Source of the DNA: Caballeronia glathei
GTDB taxonomy: Bacteria; Pseudomonadota; Gammaproteobacteria; Burkholderiales; Burkholderiaceae
Assembly: GCF_000698595.1 (NCBI RefSeq)
Contig: NZ_JFHC01000025.1
Span: 1-64,000 of the forward strand
Reading direction: 5' to 3'
Length of the DNA stretch: 64,000 nt
Positions 47,564 to 56,407 of the stretch are shown here, piece after piece. Position numbers and translations under genes: made by a program. The notes below the pieces were generated by a model, which saw only the letters and a program-made list of their open reading frames with translations, did no database searches and was not told where the DNA came from. Position 1 is the stretch's first letter; every line of letters begins with the position of its first letter.

Positions 47564-50046
47564 CTCAGACTGTCGACGAAGTGCTCATCGAGCCCGCGCA
47601 AACCCGACTCGACCTGCGCGAACCGCCGCCCGTCGGGATGCCCGGTGCCCGGCCCGTGCGCGCCGAGCGCGCGGCGCCGAAAGTGCCGCGCGTGGCGATC
47701 GTGCATGACTGGCTCGTCGCCTACGCGGGTGCCGAGCGCGTGCTGGAGCAGATCATCGCGTGCTTTCCGGATGCCGACATCTTCAGCGTGGTCGACTTCA
47801 TGGACGAGCGCGCATGCCTGCAGGGCAAGCGCGTGACGACATCGTTCATCCAGAAGCTGCCGTTCGCAAAGAAGAAGTATCGCGGCTACCTGCCGCTCAT
47901 GCCGCTTGCGATCGAGCAGCTCGACGTGTCGGGCTACGACCTCGTGATATCGAGCAGCCACGCGGTGGCGAAGGGCGTGCTGACGGGCCCCGACCAGATT
48001 CACATCAGCTACGTGCATTCGCCGATCCGCTATGCATGGGACCTGCAGCACCAGTACCTCCGGCAGTCGAACCTGACTGCGGGCATGAAGTCGATGATGG
48101 CGCGCATCGTGCTGCATTACATGCGCACCTGGGACATTCGCACGTCGAATTCGGTGGACCACTTCATCGCGAACTCGGCGTTCATCGCGCGGCGCATTCA
48201 CAAGGTGTATCACCGCGACGCGCACGTGATCTTCCCGCCCGTCGACGTGGATGCGTTCCAGCTCAACGAGATCAAGGACGACTTCTATCTGACGGCATCG
48301 AGAATGGTGCCGTACAAGAAGATCGACCTGATCGTCGAGGCGTTCGCGAAGATGCCCGAGCGAAGGCTCGTCGTGATCGGCGACGGCCCCGACATGCGCA
48401 AGATCCGCGCGAAGGCGTCGCCGAACGTGGAGATCATGGGCTATCAGCCGTTCTCGGTGCTGCACGACAGAATGCGGCGGGCCAAGGCGTTCGTATTCGC
48501 GGCGGAGGAAGACTTCGGCATTTCGGTCGTGGAGGCGCAGGCCTGCGGCACGCCCGTGATCGCCTATGGAAAGGGCGGGGCGCTCGAGACCGTGCGTGAT
48601 GCGTCGCATGCGGAGCCTACGGGAATCTTTTTCGACGAGCAGAGCATCGAGTCGATCGTCGATGCGGTGCAGGAGTTCGAACTGGGTGCGGTGGCGTTTC
48701 GCCCCGCCGACTGTCGCGCGAACGCGCAGCGGTTTTCGATCGGGCATTTCCGCGAGTCGCTGCGCGCGCATGTCGGGCACGTCGCGCCGCATTTCGTGCT
48801 GCCGCCGATGCGCGAGGACGACATCGACGATCGCAAGGGCGAGGTCAAGGAAGCCGCGCAGGCCAGCGATTTGCGCGTGCTTGCCGTGGATCAGAGCGGT
48901 GCGCTGGGCGGCGCGGAACTGTCGATGCTCGAAGTCGTGAAGAACATGCGCGGCGACGTGCAGACGCTTCTCTTCGACGATGGCCCCTTTCGCATCGCGC
49001 TGGAAGCGGTCGGCGTGAAGGTCGACGTGCTCGACGGCGCCGCGCTCGGCAACGTGCGCAAGGATGGCATCAAGCGCCCGGGCGCCGGGATGCTCGGCGG
49101 CGTGCTGAAGCTTTTGCGCGGCACGCTCGCGAAGTCGCGCGACGCCGATGTCATCTATGTGAACACGCAGCGCGCGATGGTGATCGGAGCGATCGCCGGG
49201 CTGATATCGAGGCGGCCGGTAGTGTGGCATCTGCGCGATATCGTGAGCGAGGACCACTTCGGGCGCACGCAGCTGACGATCATCAAGTGGTGCACGAAGC
49301 TGATGCTCGAGCACGTGATCGCCAACTCGACGGCTTCGGCCACCGCCGTGACCGCGCTCACGCGGCTGCGCGAAGAGCGGCTCGACGTCGTGTTCAACGG
49401 CATTTCCGCCGACCCGTTCACGGATCTCGAAGCGGTTGCGCAGCACGAGCTGCGTGACCGTTTCGGGTTGCCGCGCGACGCGTTTCTCGTCGGCTCGTTC
49501 AGCCGGCTCGCGCGATGGAAGGGGCAGCACGTCCTGCTCGAGGCGCTGCGCGAATGTCCGGAGATGCACGCGGTGTTCGTCGGCGCGGCGCTCTTCGGCG
49601 AGGACGCGTACGAGGCCGAACTGCGCGCGTTCGTGGCCGAGCACGGGCTCGCGGACCGGGTGCACTTCCTCGGCTTTCAGCATGACATCGCGGCGTGCAT
49701 GAAGGCCGTCGATATCGTGACGCACACGTCGATCATGCCGGAGCCGTTCGGCCGCGTGATCATCGAAGGGATGCTTTCGAAGCGGCCGGTCGTCGCCGCC
49801 CGCGCGGGCGGCGTGATCGACATCGTCAAGGACCGGGAGAACGCGATCCTTTGCGAACCCGGCGACGCACGCGCGCTCGCGCAGGCGCTCGACGAACTGG
49901 CGGGCGACGCGTCGCTGCGGGAGCGTCTCGTTCACGCGGGGTATGCGAATGCGGTAAACCGCTTCGGCACGCGGCGCTATGTCGAGAGCGTGGAGAAGAT
50001 CCTGAACCGGGTGGCGTCGAAGAAGCGGCGGCGTGTGGCCGTCTGA
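47560..50046 (+). CDS. bceR: double-domain glycosyltransferase (two GT4 units)
   Basis: This 828-residue protein carries two GT-B transferase units. Unit one begins VAIVHDWLVAYAGAERVLEQ (about 47-66), with its donor domain at FYLTASRMVPYKKIDLIVEA (about 245-264) and AAEEDFGISVVEAQACGTPV (about 313-332). Unit two begins LRVLAVDQSGALGGAELSML (about 439-458), with its donor domain at VGSFSRLARWKGQHVLLEAL (about 646-665) and SIMPEPFGRVIIEGMLSKRP (about 724-743). Each has its own E-x7-E-type motif, so both may be active and add two successive sugars. It is last in this operon; two hairpins follow. Confidence 0.93.
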   Translation: MTQTVDEVLIEPAQTRLDLREPPPVGMPGARPVRAERAAPKVPRVAIVHDWLVAYAGAERVLEQIIACFPDADIFSVVDFMDERACLQGKRVTTSFIQKLPFAKKKYRGYLPLMPLAIEQLDVSGYDLVISSSHAVAKGVLTGPDQIHISYVHSPIRYAWDLQHQYLRQSNLTAGMKSMMARIVLHYMRTWDIRTSNSVDHFIANSAFIARRIHKVYHRDAHVIFPPVDVDAFQLNEIKDDFYLTASRMVPYKKIDLIVEAFAKMPERRLVVIGDGPDMRKIRAKASPNVEIMGYQPFSVLHDRMRRAKAFVFAAEEDFGISVVEAQACGTPVIAYGKGGALETVRDASHAEPTGIFFDEQSIESIVDAVQEFELGAVAFRPADCRANAQRFSIGHFRESLRAHVGHVAPHFVLPPMREDDIDDRKGEVKEAAQASDLRVLAVDQSGALGGAELSMLEVVKNMRGDVQTLLFDDGPFRIALEAVGVKVDVLDGAALGNVRKDGIKRPGAGMLGGVLKLLRGTLAKSRDADVIYVNTQRAMVIGAIAGLISRRPVVWHLRDIVSEDHFGRTQLTIIKWCTKLMLEHVIANSTASATAVTALTRLREERLDVVFNGISADPFTDLEAVAQHELRDRFGLPRDAFLVGSFSRLARWKGQHVLLEALRECPEMHAVFVGAALFGEDAYEAELRAFVAEHGLADRVHFLGFQHDIAACMKAVDIVTHTSIMPEPFGRVIIEGMLSKRPVVAARAGGVIDIVKDRENAILCEPGDARALAQALDELAGDASLRERLVHAGYANAVNRFGTRRYVESVEKILNRVASKKRRRVAV

Positions 50047-50067
50047 AGGCGGTCTGAAGGCGGACGA

Positions 50068-50131
50068 GGCTCCGGGCAGAAATCCCGGAGCCGTCTGTCA
50101 GCGTCGTCCTGCGCAAGGGCGACGCTGACAG
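50068..50131. terminator. two tandem hairpins between convergent operons
   Basis: GGCTCCGGG/CCCGGAGCC (50068-50076 with 50084-50092, perfect 9-bp stem) is followed by CTGTCAGCGTCG/CGACGCTGACAG (50095-50106 with 50120-50131, perfect 12-bp stem). Neither has a T-run. They sit between the bceR stop and the bceS stop and probably protect or separate the convergent transcripts. Confidence 0.6.
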
Positions 50132-50155
50132 ATCAGGCGAAGCGCGGGGAACGCC

Positions 50156-51337
50156 TCAGGCGAGCTTCTGAACGCCGCGCCGGCCCTTGAGCCTCGCGGA
50201 CCACAGCATCGCGGGCCGCTCGACGAGCACGTAGAACCCGGCGGCAACCACCACCGCAACGGCGGTGAACCAGAACGAAGCCCAGATCGAAGTCTGCAGC
50301 GCGGACCGGAACATGAACGATCCGAGCAGCACGAATATCGGCAGATGCACGATATAGAGCGAGAAGCTGAATTCGCCGACGCGTGAAAAGGTCTTCACCG
50401 CAAGCGTGTTGCGCATCGGCCGGTCGAGCACCTGATACAGGTACACGGCAAACGCGATGGCCCAGAACTGGAACGCCGCATACTGCGCGAACTTGAAGGC
50501 CACACACCCGATCGCCGCGATCACGATGGCCGCGAGCCGCAGCACCATCGCCCGCCGCGCGTCGACCTGCATGCCCTGCGCCTTCGCTTCGGCGATCCAT
50601 GCGCCGAGCGTCCACGAGAGCCAGTACGACGTGAACACGACGATCTCGTGCCGCTCGAAGAGCCACGCCGATGCCACATTGACGATGCCAACGGCGATCA
50701 GCACGTTCAACATGCCGATGCGACGGCGCAATGCGAGCAGCAGCGGATAGACGAGGTAGAACTGCACCTCGACGGACAACGTCCACAGCGCGCCGTTCGA
50801 TCCGTAGGTCTTGCCCGCGATTCCCTGCAGCGAAAGCAGGTTCACGAGGAACGCATGCAGGTCGAATGGATTGATCTTCCGGCTGACGGGGATGAAGTTC
50901 TGGCTGAGGGTATCGAGCGCGAAGGTGAGGAGCAGGGCCGCGAGCAGCACCGGATAGATCCGGGCGAAACGCCGCAAGAGGAAATTGCCCGCGCCGAACG
51001 GTGCGGCCGGGTCCGCGAGCAGACGCCGCGCCGTGCCGCGGTGAATGCAGTACCCGCTGATGACGAAGAAGATCGGCACGCCGGCCGAGCCCCACGCGAT
51101 CGGGAACGTCAGGTAGCTGAAAAGGGCGTTGAGGTCGAACGGGGCGCCGCTGCGGTGGAACTGCTGCATGCCGATCCACGTGACCTGGCGGCAGTGGAAA
51201 TACGCGACCAGCAAGGCCGCGATACCCCGCCACGCATTGATTGCCACATCCTTGTCATCTACGCTCGCGCGCGAATGAACGTCCGCGGCGAGGGGGAGCG
51301 GCGCACGCGCCGGCTCGAGCAATGAGGTGTCGCTCAT
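50156..51337 (-). CDS. bceS: membrane acyltransferase (acyltransferase_3 family)
   Basis: The 393-residue polytopic enzyme shows NAWRGIAALLVAYFHCRQVTW around 33-53 with the conserved Arg and His, and WGSAGVPIFFVISGYCIHRG (about 82-101), the family's second motif. FLLRRFARIYPVLLAALLLTF follows (about 120). About ten membrane segments are seen. It is a paralogue of the gene at 42195-43331 and probably adds a second acyl decoration. ATG 51337 has GAGGTA upstream; an ATG at 51391 would add 18 residues without a better site. It is transcribed alone on the minus strand, divergent from the small gene and galU. Confidence 0.88.
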   Translation of the reverse strand: MSDTSLLEPARAPLPLAADVHSRASVDDKDVAINAWRGIAALLVAYFHCRQVTWIGMQQFHRSGAPFDLNALFSYLTFPIAWGSAGVPIFFVISGYCIHRGTARRLLADPAAPFGAGNFLLRRFARIYPVLLAALLLTFALDTLSQNFIPVSRKINPFDLHAFLVNLLSLQGIAGKTYGSNGALWTLSVEVQFYLVYPLLLALRRRIGMLNVLIAVGIVNVASAWLFERHEIVVFTSYWLSWTLGAWIAEAKAQGMQVDARRAMVLRLAAIVIAAIGCVAFKFAQYAAFQFWAIAFAVYLYQVLDRPMRNTLAVKTFSRVGEFSFSLYIVHLPIFVLLGSFMFRSALQTSIWASFWFTAVAVVVAAGFYVLVERPAMLWSARLKGRRGVQKLA

Positions 51338-51616
51338 CAGTACCTCGGGGCTGGTTGAATCGACGAAGAGACCGGCTGAAAGCCGGGGCATGCCGCGATC
51401 GGGCTGATATCGGGATCGCGGGCGCGCGAGGAAATCTTAGTCCGGCAACAAAGACTGATTTAAAGAAAAAAATTGCCTGCCGCAGCAGAAGCGGACGAAA
51501 TCAGGGAGAGGTTATTCGACACTATTTTGTAATGGTCCTCGCGCGAAAACCCGGTGAATTATTTGTCTATTTTTTTCTGATAGGGTATTTCCATTACCTC
51601 AAAACAGGTGCAAATC
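51338..51616. promoter_or_regulatory. AT-rich divergent region upstream of bceS and small gene
   Basis: Within 279 bases the composition drops sharply in GC around 51450-51610 (TTTAAAG and long A- and T-runs). This resembles the other bce control regions and should contain promoters for bceS (minus) and for the 47-codon gene and galU (plus). I cannot place -35/-10 boxes with confidence. Confidence 0.4.
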
Positions 51617-51760
51617 ATGGACATGCATGCAATTGCCGGGGCTGTCGTCTTGTTGATCCTTGCCGCCGTTTCTGCTTACCGCGATGCGCTACGCAACGAT
51701 CCGCTCGCAAGGCGCAGCACTCATCCCGTCCTCTTTCCGCAGGTCGAAGAGCAGGAATAA
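51617..51760 (+). CDS. 47-residue single-pass membrane protein
   Basis: An ATG at 51617, preceded by AGGTG at a good distance, opens MDMHAIAGAVVLLILAAVSA, a single hydrophobic helix of about 17 residues. A short hydrophilic tail follows (YRDALRNDPLARR, ending PQVEEQE). The polarity suggests an N-out or N-in single-pass inner-membrane peptide with about 25 cytosolic residues. It stands between the bceS divergent region and galU, on the same strand as galU (213 bases away). No family is recognised. Small size makes this tentative, but the ribosome binding site, helix and codon bias agree. Confidence 0.5.
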   Translation: MDMHAIAGAVVLLILAAVSAYRDALRNDPLARRSTHPVLFPQVEEQE

Positions 51761-51973
51761 GCTGGCCGCTCATCGCGCGCTGTGGCGCTGCACGTATTGC
51801 CGGCCAGTGGTGGACGTATCCATTTTTTACCGGCATGGCGGGTGCCGCCGCGTTGCATTCAATTCAGCCGCTCGGCGATTCGGCGAATGATGTTGGGCCA
51901 GATCCTAATGCGACCGCCAACGGGTTCGCACAATCGTTCCATTTTCGGAACCTGATTCCCGGATGAACTAAAC

Positions 51974-52894
51974 ATGCTGAAAGTCACCAAGGCAGTATTT
52001 CCCGTCGCCGGACTCGGCACCCGTTTTCTTCCCGCGACCAAGGCAAGTCCAAAGGAAATGCTGCCGATCGTCGATAAGCCGCTGATTCAATACGCGGTGG
52101 AAGAAGCAATTGCGGCGGGAATAACAGAAATGATTTTTGTGACTGGGCGCAGCAAGCGCGCGATCGAAGATCATTTCGACAAATCCTATGAAATCGAAGC
52201 CGAACTCGAAGCGCGCGGCAAAGAAGCGCTGCTCGAAGTCGTAAGAGGCATCAAGCCGGCGAATGTCGATTGCTTCTACGTGCGCCAGCCGGTCGCTCTC
52301 GGGCTCGGCCACGCGGTGCTGTGCGCGGAGAAGCTCGTCGGCGACAACCCGTTCGCCGTGATCCTCGCCGACGACCTGCTGCACAGCAAGGAACCCGTGA
52401 TGAAGCAGCTCGTCGAGGTGTTCAACCACTATCACAGCTCGGTGATCGGCGTGGAGCGCATCGCTCGCGAGGAAAGCAGCTCGTATGGCGTGATCGAGGG
52501 GCGCGAGTGGGAAGAGGATGTCATCAAGCTGTCGAACATCGTCGAGAAGCCGCAGCCGGCGCTGGCGCCGTCGAATCTCGGCGTGGTCGGCCGCTATGTG
52601 CTGATGCCGAGCATCTTCAGTCATCTGCGCAACATCAAGCCGAGCGCGGGCGGCGAATTGCAGCTGACCGATGCGGTGGCGTCGCTTCTGTCGGTCGAGC
52701 AGGTGCTCGCCTACCGCTATTACGGAACGCGCTTCGATTGCGGCAGCAAGCTCGGCTATCTGAAGGCGACCGTGCAACTGGCGTTGCAGCATCCCGAAGT
52801 GCGGGAAGGATTCGAGCAATATCTGCGTGAATGCATGCCTGCGCTGATGCCCGAACTGCTGCGCGAAGCGACCGAAATGCCGGAGACGGTTTAA
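51974..52894 (+). CDS. bceT: UTP-glucose-1-phosphate uridylyltransferase
   Basis: This 306-residue GalU-type enzyme makes UDP-glucose from UTP and glucose-1-P, feeding BceB and BceC. The nucleotide-binding start [20 protein letters not shown] is at residues 6-25, with the catalytic Lys in SPKEMLPIVDKP (about 25-36). [26 protein letters not shown] (metal Asp about 136) and the Glu-Lys-Pro of [20 protein letters not shown] (about 190-209) are family blocks. A hydrophobic or glycine-rich anomaly is not seen. It is a close paralogue of the gene at 54803-55750. Confidence 0.96.
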   Translation: MLKVTKAVFPVAGLGTRFLPATKASPKEMLPIVDKPLIQYAVEEAIAAGITEMIFVTGRSKRAIEDHFDKSYEIEAELEARGKEALLEVVRGIKPANVDCFYVRQPVALGLGHAVLCAEKLVGDNPFAVILADDLLHSKEPVMKQLVEVFNHYHSSVIGVERIAREESSSYGVIEGREWEEDVIKLSNIVEKPQPALAPSNLGVVGRYVLMPSIFSHLRNIKPSAGGELQLTDAVASLLSVEQVLAYRYYGTRFDCGSKLGYLKATVQLALQHPEVREGFEQYLRECMPALMPELLREATEMPETV

Positions 52895-52906
52895 TCGGGC
52901 AGGACG

Positions 52907-53488
52907 TCAGAGTCCGAAGCCGCGACACAGCCACGGCGAGTAGTGGACGATCATCCGCTGAAAGGGCGCGTGGTGCCCGTAGGCGATCGACGACACGGCG
53001 AGCAGTCCGAGCCCCGCGAGGATCGCCTGCGGCATCCTGCGCGGCTCGCGTGTGAAGCGATTGAGGAACAGCATGGCGACGCCGCCGCCGAGCAGCCAGC
53101 CGGCGAGCACTTCGATCGGCGTGTGCGCGTCTTCCGCGATTCTGGATAGGCCGATCGCGGCCCCGAGCAGCAGGCCGAGCGTCGCCCCGGCGCGATGCCA
53201 GCGCGCATTCGCGCATCCCGCGAGGAGCGCGAACGCGACGGTCCACACCGCAGCGGCGAGCATCGTATGGCCGCTGATCACGCGAAATTGCACCGAAGAT
53301 ATTTCGACGCCGCAGCCCGCGTAAAGAATCTTGCTCGCGCCGACGAGCGCCATTCCGATCGATAGCGACAGCAGCCAGCGCAACGCAAGCTGCCGGTCGA
53401 TGGCGCGCAGCCACAGCGCGCAGGCGAGCGCGAGGGGCACGAGCAGCCCCGCGTCGCCGAGATTGGAGAGCCAGCGCGTATCGGTCAT
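52907..53488 (-). CDS. PAP2-superfamily membrane phosphatase
   Basis: A 193-residue protein with five or six membrane helices. Two of the three PAP2 motifs are clear: SGHTMLAA (about 77-84), and SRIAEDAHTPIEVLAG (about 122-137) with the catalytic Arg and His. The first K-x6-RP motif is weak (KILYAGCG near 61). It may recycle undecaprenyl pyrophosphate released by polymerisation or remove other lipid phosphates; this is inferred from the family and location. ATG 53488 is preferred over a start at 53623 that overlaps the upstream regulator. It follows the regulator gene by 31 bases, so they are probably co-transcribed. Confidence 0.8.
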   Translation of the reverse strand: MTDTRWLSNLGDAGLLVPLALACALWLRAIDRQLALRWLLSLSIGMALVGASKILYAGCGVEISSVQFRVISGHTMLAAAVWTVAFALLAGCANARWHRAGATLGLLLGAAIGLSRIAEDAHTPIEVLAGWLLGGGVAMLFLNRFTREPRRMPQAILAGLGLLAVSSIAYGHHAPFQRMIVHYSPWLCRGFGL

Positions 53489-53519
53489 GGCACGCGTGCG
53501 GCCGTTCCGCTGCGCTTCG

Positions 53520-54551
53520 TCATTCGTCGTCCTGCTTTCGGCGGCCTGCGATCCGGTATTCGGTCGGCGAGATCGACAGCCGCTTGCGAAAGATCTTCGC
53601 AAGTCCGTCGCCGCTTCCGGCACCGCAGCGGCGCGCGATCTTGTCGACCGGCAGATCGGTTGCGGTCAGCAGCATGCAGCTCGCATCGAGCCGCGCGCGC
53701 AGCAGGTATTCCGACGGCGTGAGCCCGATCTGCGCCTTGAAGCGGCGCAGGAAATTGCGCTCGCTCATCGCGGCGACGCGCGCCGCGTCGGCAATCGAGA
53801 TGGGCCGCACGTAGTTTTCGCGCATCCAGCGCGCGGCCGCATCGATCTTGTGACGCACGCCGCCGCCGTCGGTGTCGTCGAGCACGGTGGCGAGCTTGGC
53901 CCATGCACCCGGAATCGAGCGCTCCGACACCTCGCGCGCGATCGCCGCGCCGTAGTCGCGCTTGACGATGGACAGCGCGGCTGCGATCGGGCCCTTCGGG
54001 TCGTCGAGCGTCAAGGTCTGCTCCGCGATGAACATCGAGTTGGAAAACGAAGCCGCGGCCGGCTCCTCGGCGAAGTCGAGCGAGCGGTTCTGCACCGTGA
54101 GATTGGCGGCCGCGAGAATCTGGGCCCCCTGGCCGATCGCCTTCACGAACGGAATCTTCGGCGCGATGCGCCCGAGGCGCTTGCGCAGCACGCTGTCGTG
54201 CCGCGCGCGTTGCGCGCCTTCACCGCCTGCGATGAAGAGCGCGTCGCAATCGTTGATCCAGCGCGTTTCGAGGCTTTCGGTCCAGATGCGCATCGAGCAA
54301 CTGCTCGCGACACTGCCACCGTCGCTCGAAAGGAACATGAGCGAATAGTTGGGCGTGCGTGCGGGCCCTCCGGCCGAAGCGGGGCAATGGACCTGATTGG
54401 CGAGCGAGAACACTTCCGAGATCGAACTGACTTCCACCAGCGAGAAATCCTCGAAGATCAGAATGCCGATTCGCCTCGCGACGTCTGCCAGTGCATCGGG
54501 CTCGGCCGAGCGGACGACCTGCAGCCGCCCCATACCGTTCGCGTATCCCAT
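53520..54551 (-). CDS. GlxA-type AraC-family transcriptional regulator
   Basis: The 343-residue protein has an N-terminal DJ-1/PfpI-like domain (IGILIFEDFSLVEVSSISEV, about 28-47; ALFIAGGEGAQRA, about 104-116). A C-terminal AraC DNA-binding domain follows with two HTHs (SIADAARVAAMSERNFLRRF, about 254-273; DKIARRCGAGSGDGLAKIFR, about 303-322). The position of the usual DJ-1 elbow cysteine is FVKAIGQGAQ, so it lacks the nucleophile and is a sensor or scaffold, not an enzyme. ATG 54551 has GGAGA seven bases upstream. It diverges from the second galU (251 bases) and has a paralogue at 59971. Confidence 0.92.
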   Translation of the reverse strand: MGYANGMGRLQVVRSAEPDALADVARRIGILIFEDFSLVEVSSISEVFSLANQVHCPASAGGPARTPNYSLMFLSSDGGSVASSCSMRIWTESLETRWINDCDALFIAGGEGAQRARHDSVLRKRLGRIAPKIPFVKAIGQGAQILAAANLTVQNRSLDFAEEPAAASFSNSMFIAEQTLTLDDPKGPIAAALSIVKRDYGAAIAREVSERSIPGAWAKLATVLDDTDGGGVRHKIDAAARWMRENYVRPISIADAARVAAMSERNFLRRFKAQIGLTPSEYLLRARLDASCMLLTATDLPVDKIARRCGAGSGDGLAKIFRKRLSISPTEYRIAGRRKQDDE

Positions 54552-54802
54552 CGCCAGTCTCCAAAACGAATAGCGTGTGGCGGGAAGTGATCCGTATGCG
54601 TCGCACTATACGCGGCATGCACCCCGCTCCCGCACTGTAGTCGGAAAATGACGAGGTGTTGGCAGATGGTTTCGATATTCGAGTAATAAGCTGAGCTTTC
54701 TCGTGGTCATACGAATGAGACATGCGGCGCGGCGCTCGCGAGCGCCTCGCTGCCTTCGCATGAGTCCGCCAGGACCGATGCACGTCAGACAAGGGTGAGC
54801 AG

Positions 54803-55750
54803 ATGCTAAAGGTACGCAAGGCGATCTTTCCCGTCGCAGGTCTGGGAACGCGGTTTCTTCCCGCCACGAAGGCAAGTCCGAAGGAGATGCTGCCGGTCGT
54901 CGACAAGCCGCTGATCCAGTACGCCGTGGAAGAGGCGGTGGCCGCCGGCATCACGCAGATGGTCTTCGTGACGGGGCGCGGCAAGCGCGCCATCGAGGAT
55001 CACTTCGACAAGTCATACGAAATCGAGGCCGAATTGCAGGCGCGCGGCAAGCGGGCCCTGCTCGATCTCGTGCGCAGCATCAAGCCCGCGCACGTCGACT
55101 GCTTCTACGTGCGCCAGGCGGAGCCGCTCGGTCTCGGGCACGCGGTCCTGTGCGCGGCGAACCTCGTCGGCAACGAGCCGTTCGCCGTGATGCTGGCGGA
55201 TGACCTGATCGATGCGCCGAAGCCCGCGCTCGCGCAGATGATATCGGTCTTCGACCACTATCATTCGTCGGTGATCGGCGTGGAGGAGATCGAGCCGCGT
55301 GACTCGCAGTCGTATGGCGTGATCGAGGGCAAGCCCTGGGACGACGGGCTCTTCAAGCTCGCGCGCGTGGTCGAGAAGCCGGAGCCCGCGCTCGCACCGT
55401 CCAATCTCGGCGTGGTCGGCCGCTATGTGCTGATGCCGAGCATCTTCGAGCATCTGCGCAGGCAAGTGCCCGGCGCGTGCGGCGAGATCCAGCTGACCGA
55501 CGCGATCCAGTCGCTGCTCGCGCACGAGCAGGTGCTCGCATATCGCTATCACGGCAAGCGCTTCGACTGCGGCAGCAAGCTCGGCTATCTGAAGGCGACG
55601 GTGGAATTCGCGCTGCGCCATCCCGAAGTGCGCGCACAGTTCGAAACCTATCTGCGTGAGCGGCTCGACGCGCATCGGGACTCCGCCGGAACAGACGAGC
55701 GGGGTGCGGGCGCCGACGTGTCCGCCGAGCTGTCCGCATCGATCATCTGA
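54803..55750 (+). CDS. galU: second UTP-glucose-1-phosphate uridylyltransferase
   Basis: A 315-residue GalU paralogue nearly colinear with the copy at 51974-52894. It has the same [46 protein letters not shown] and [20 protein letters not shown] blocks, with full catalytic residues. Differences concentrate in the C-terminus, where this copy has a longer tail (about 20 extra residues, Glu/Ala/Ser-rich). Both probably make UDP-glucose; two copies within 3 kb suggest duplication with separate regulation. It starts after a 251-base gap from the divergent AraC gene and ends 21 bases before the convergent Nudix gene. Confidence 0.95.
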   Translation: MLKVRKAIFPVAGLGTRFLPATKASPKEMLPVVDKPLIQYAVEEAVAAGITQMVFVTGRGKRAIEDHFDKSYEIEAELQARGKRALLDLVRSIKPAHVDCFYVRQAEPLGLGHAVLCAANLVGNEPFAVMLADDLIDAPKPALAQMISVFDHYHSSVIGVEEIEPRDSQSYGVIEGKPWDDGLFKLARVVEKPEPALAPSNLGVVGRYVLMPSIFEHLRRQVPGACGEIQLTDAIQSLLAHEQVLAYRYHGKRFDCGSKLGYLKATVEFALRHPEVRAQFETYLRERLDAHRDSAGTDERGAGADVSAELSASII

Positions 55751-55771
55751 GCGGCGCGGTCTTCGCGCGCA

Positions 55772-56224
55772 TCACCTGAAATACGCCTTCGTGTTCTCGT
55801 GCACGTCTTCGCGCGCGAGCAGCTCGTCGGGAAGCAGCCACGCGTATTCGCTGTGCTGGTCGAAGCGCCCGATCGGCACCGTGCCGGAGAGCGTCATTGC
55901 GTGGGCGAGCACGATGTAATGCGTCGTGATGCCCGGCACGCCCGCGAAGTTGTCGGCGTAGCGGTGCTCGTACACGCCGTAGAGGCGTGACGACGAGCGC
56001 TCGACGCTCGCGACGCCGAGTTCGTCGTTGACGATGCGCGTGAACGCCGCGTCGAGCGACTCGTCTTTCATCACACGCCCGCCGGGAACGAACCACGTGC
56101 CCCGCGCCGGGCGGTTGCGTCGCTCTCCCACCAGCACGCGGCGGTTGCCGTCGGTCACGATCAGATCGATCGAGACGAGCGGCGCAAGCCGGACGACGTG
56201 CAGAAAATCGTCCTTGCTGAGCAT
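55772..56224 (-). CDS. gmm: GDP-mannose mannosyl hydrolase (Nudix)
   Basis: This 150-residue protein has the Gmm-type Nudix box GGRVMKDESLDAAFTRIVND followed by ELG (about 52-74), the variant lacking the second canonical Glu that is typical of GDP-mannose hydrolases. ERRNRPARGTWFVPGG precedes it, as in E. coli Gmm. It hydrolyses GDP-mannose or GDP-glucose to the sugar and GDP. It may therefore tune the GDP-mannose pool made by BceA and used by bceM/N. ATG 56224 has GGAG five bases upstream. It lies 183 bases downstream of the glycoside hydrolase gene on the same strand. Confidence 0.88.
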   Translation of the reverse strand: MLSKDDFLHVVRLAPLVSIDLIVTDGNRRVLVGERRNRPARGTWFVPGGRVMKDESLDAAFTRIVNDELGVASVERSSSRLYGVYEHRYADNFAGVPGITTHYIVLAHAMTLSGTVPIGRFDQHSEYAWLLPDELLAREDVHENTKAYFR

Positions 56225-56407
56225 CGTTGCTCCGTCGTGTTCCGCTGCGCGGCATCGAAGCCGCACGCGATGGTCCGCGCAAGGCGTGCGCGACCGCGAG
56301 CATGCAGTGTAGCGTGAGGCGCATGCAGCGAGGCACGCGCGGCACTGTCGATAACCGCCTAAAGACTGTCTTGCCGGGACATCTCCAGGGCCCGCGCGCC
56401 ATGCGCG

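Noticed and set aside
47302..49935. 877-codon minus-strand frame opposite bceQ and bceR
   Set aside because: Shadow reading with no family character; the plus-strand genes carry full glycosyltransferase and flippase signatures.
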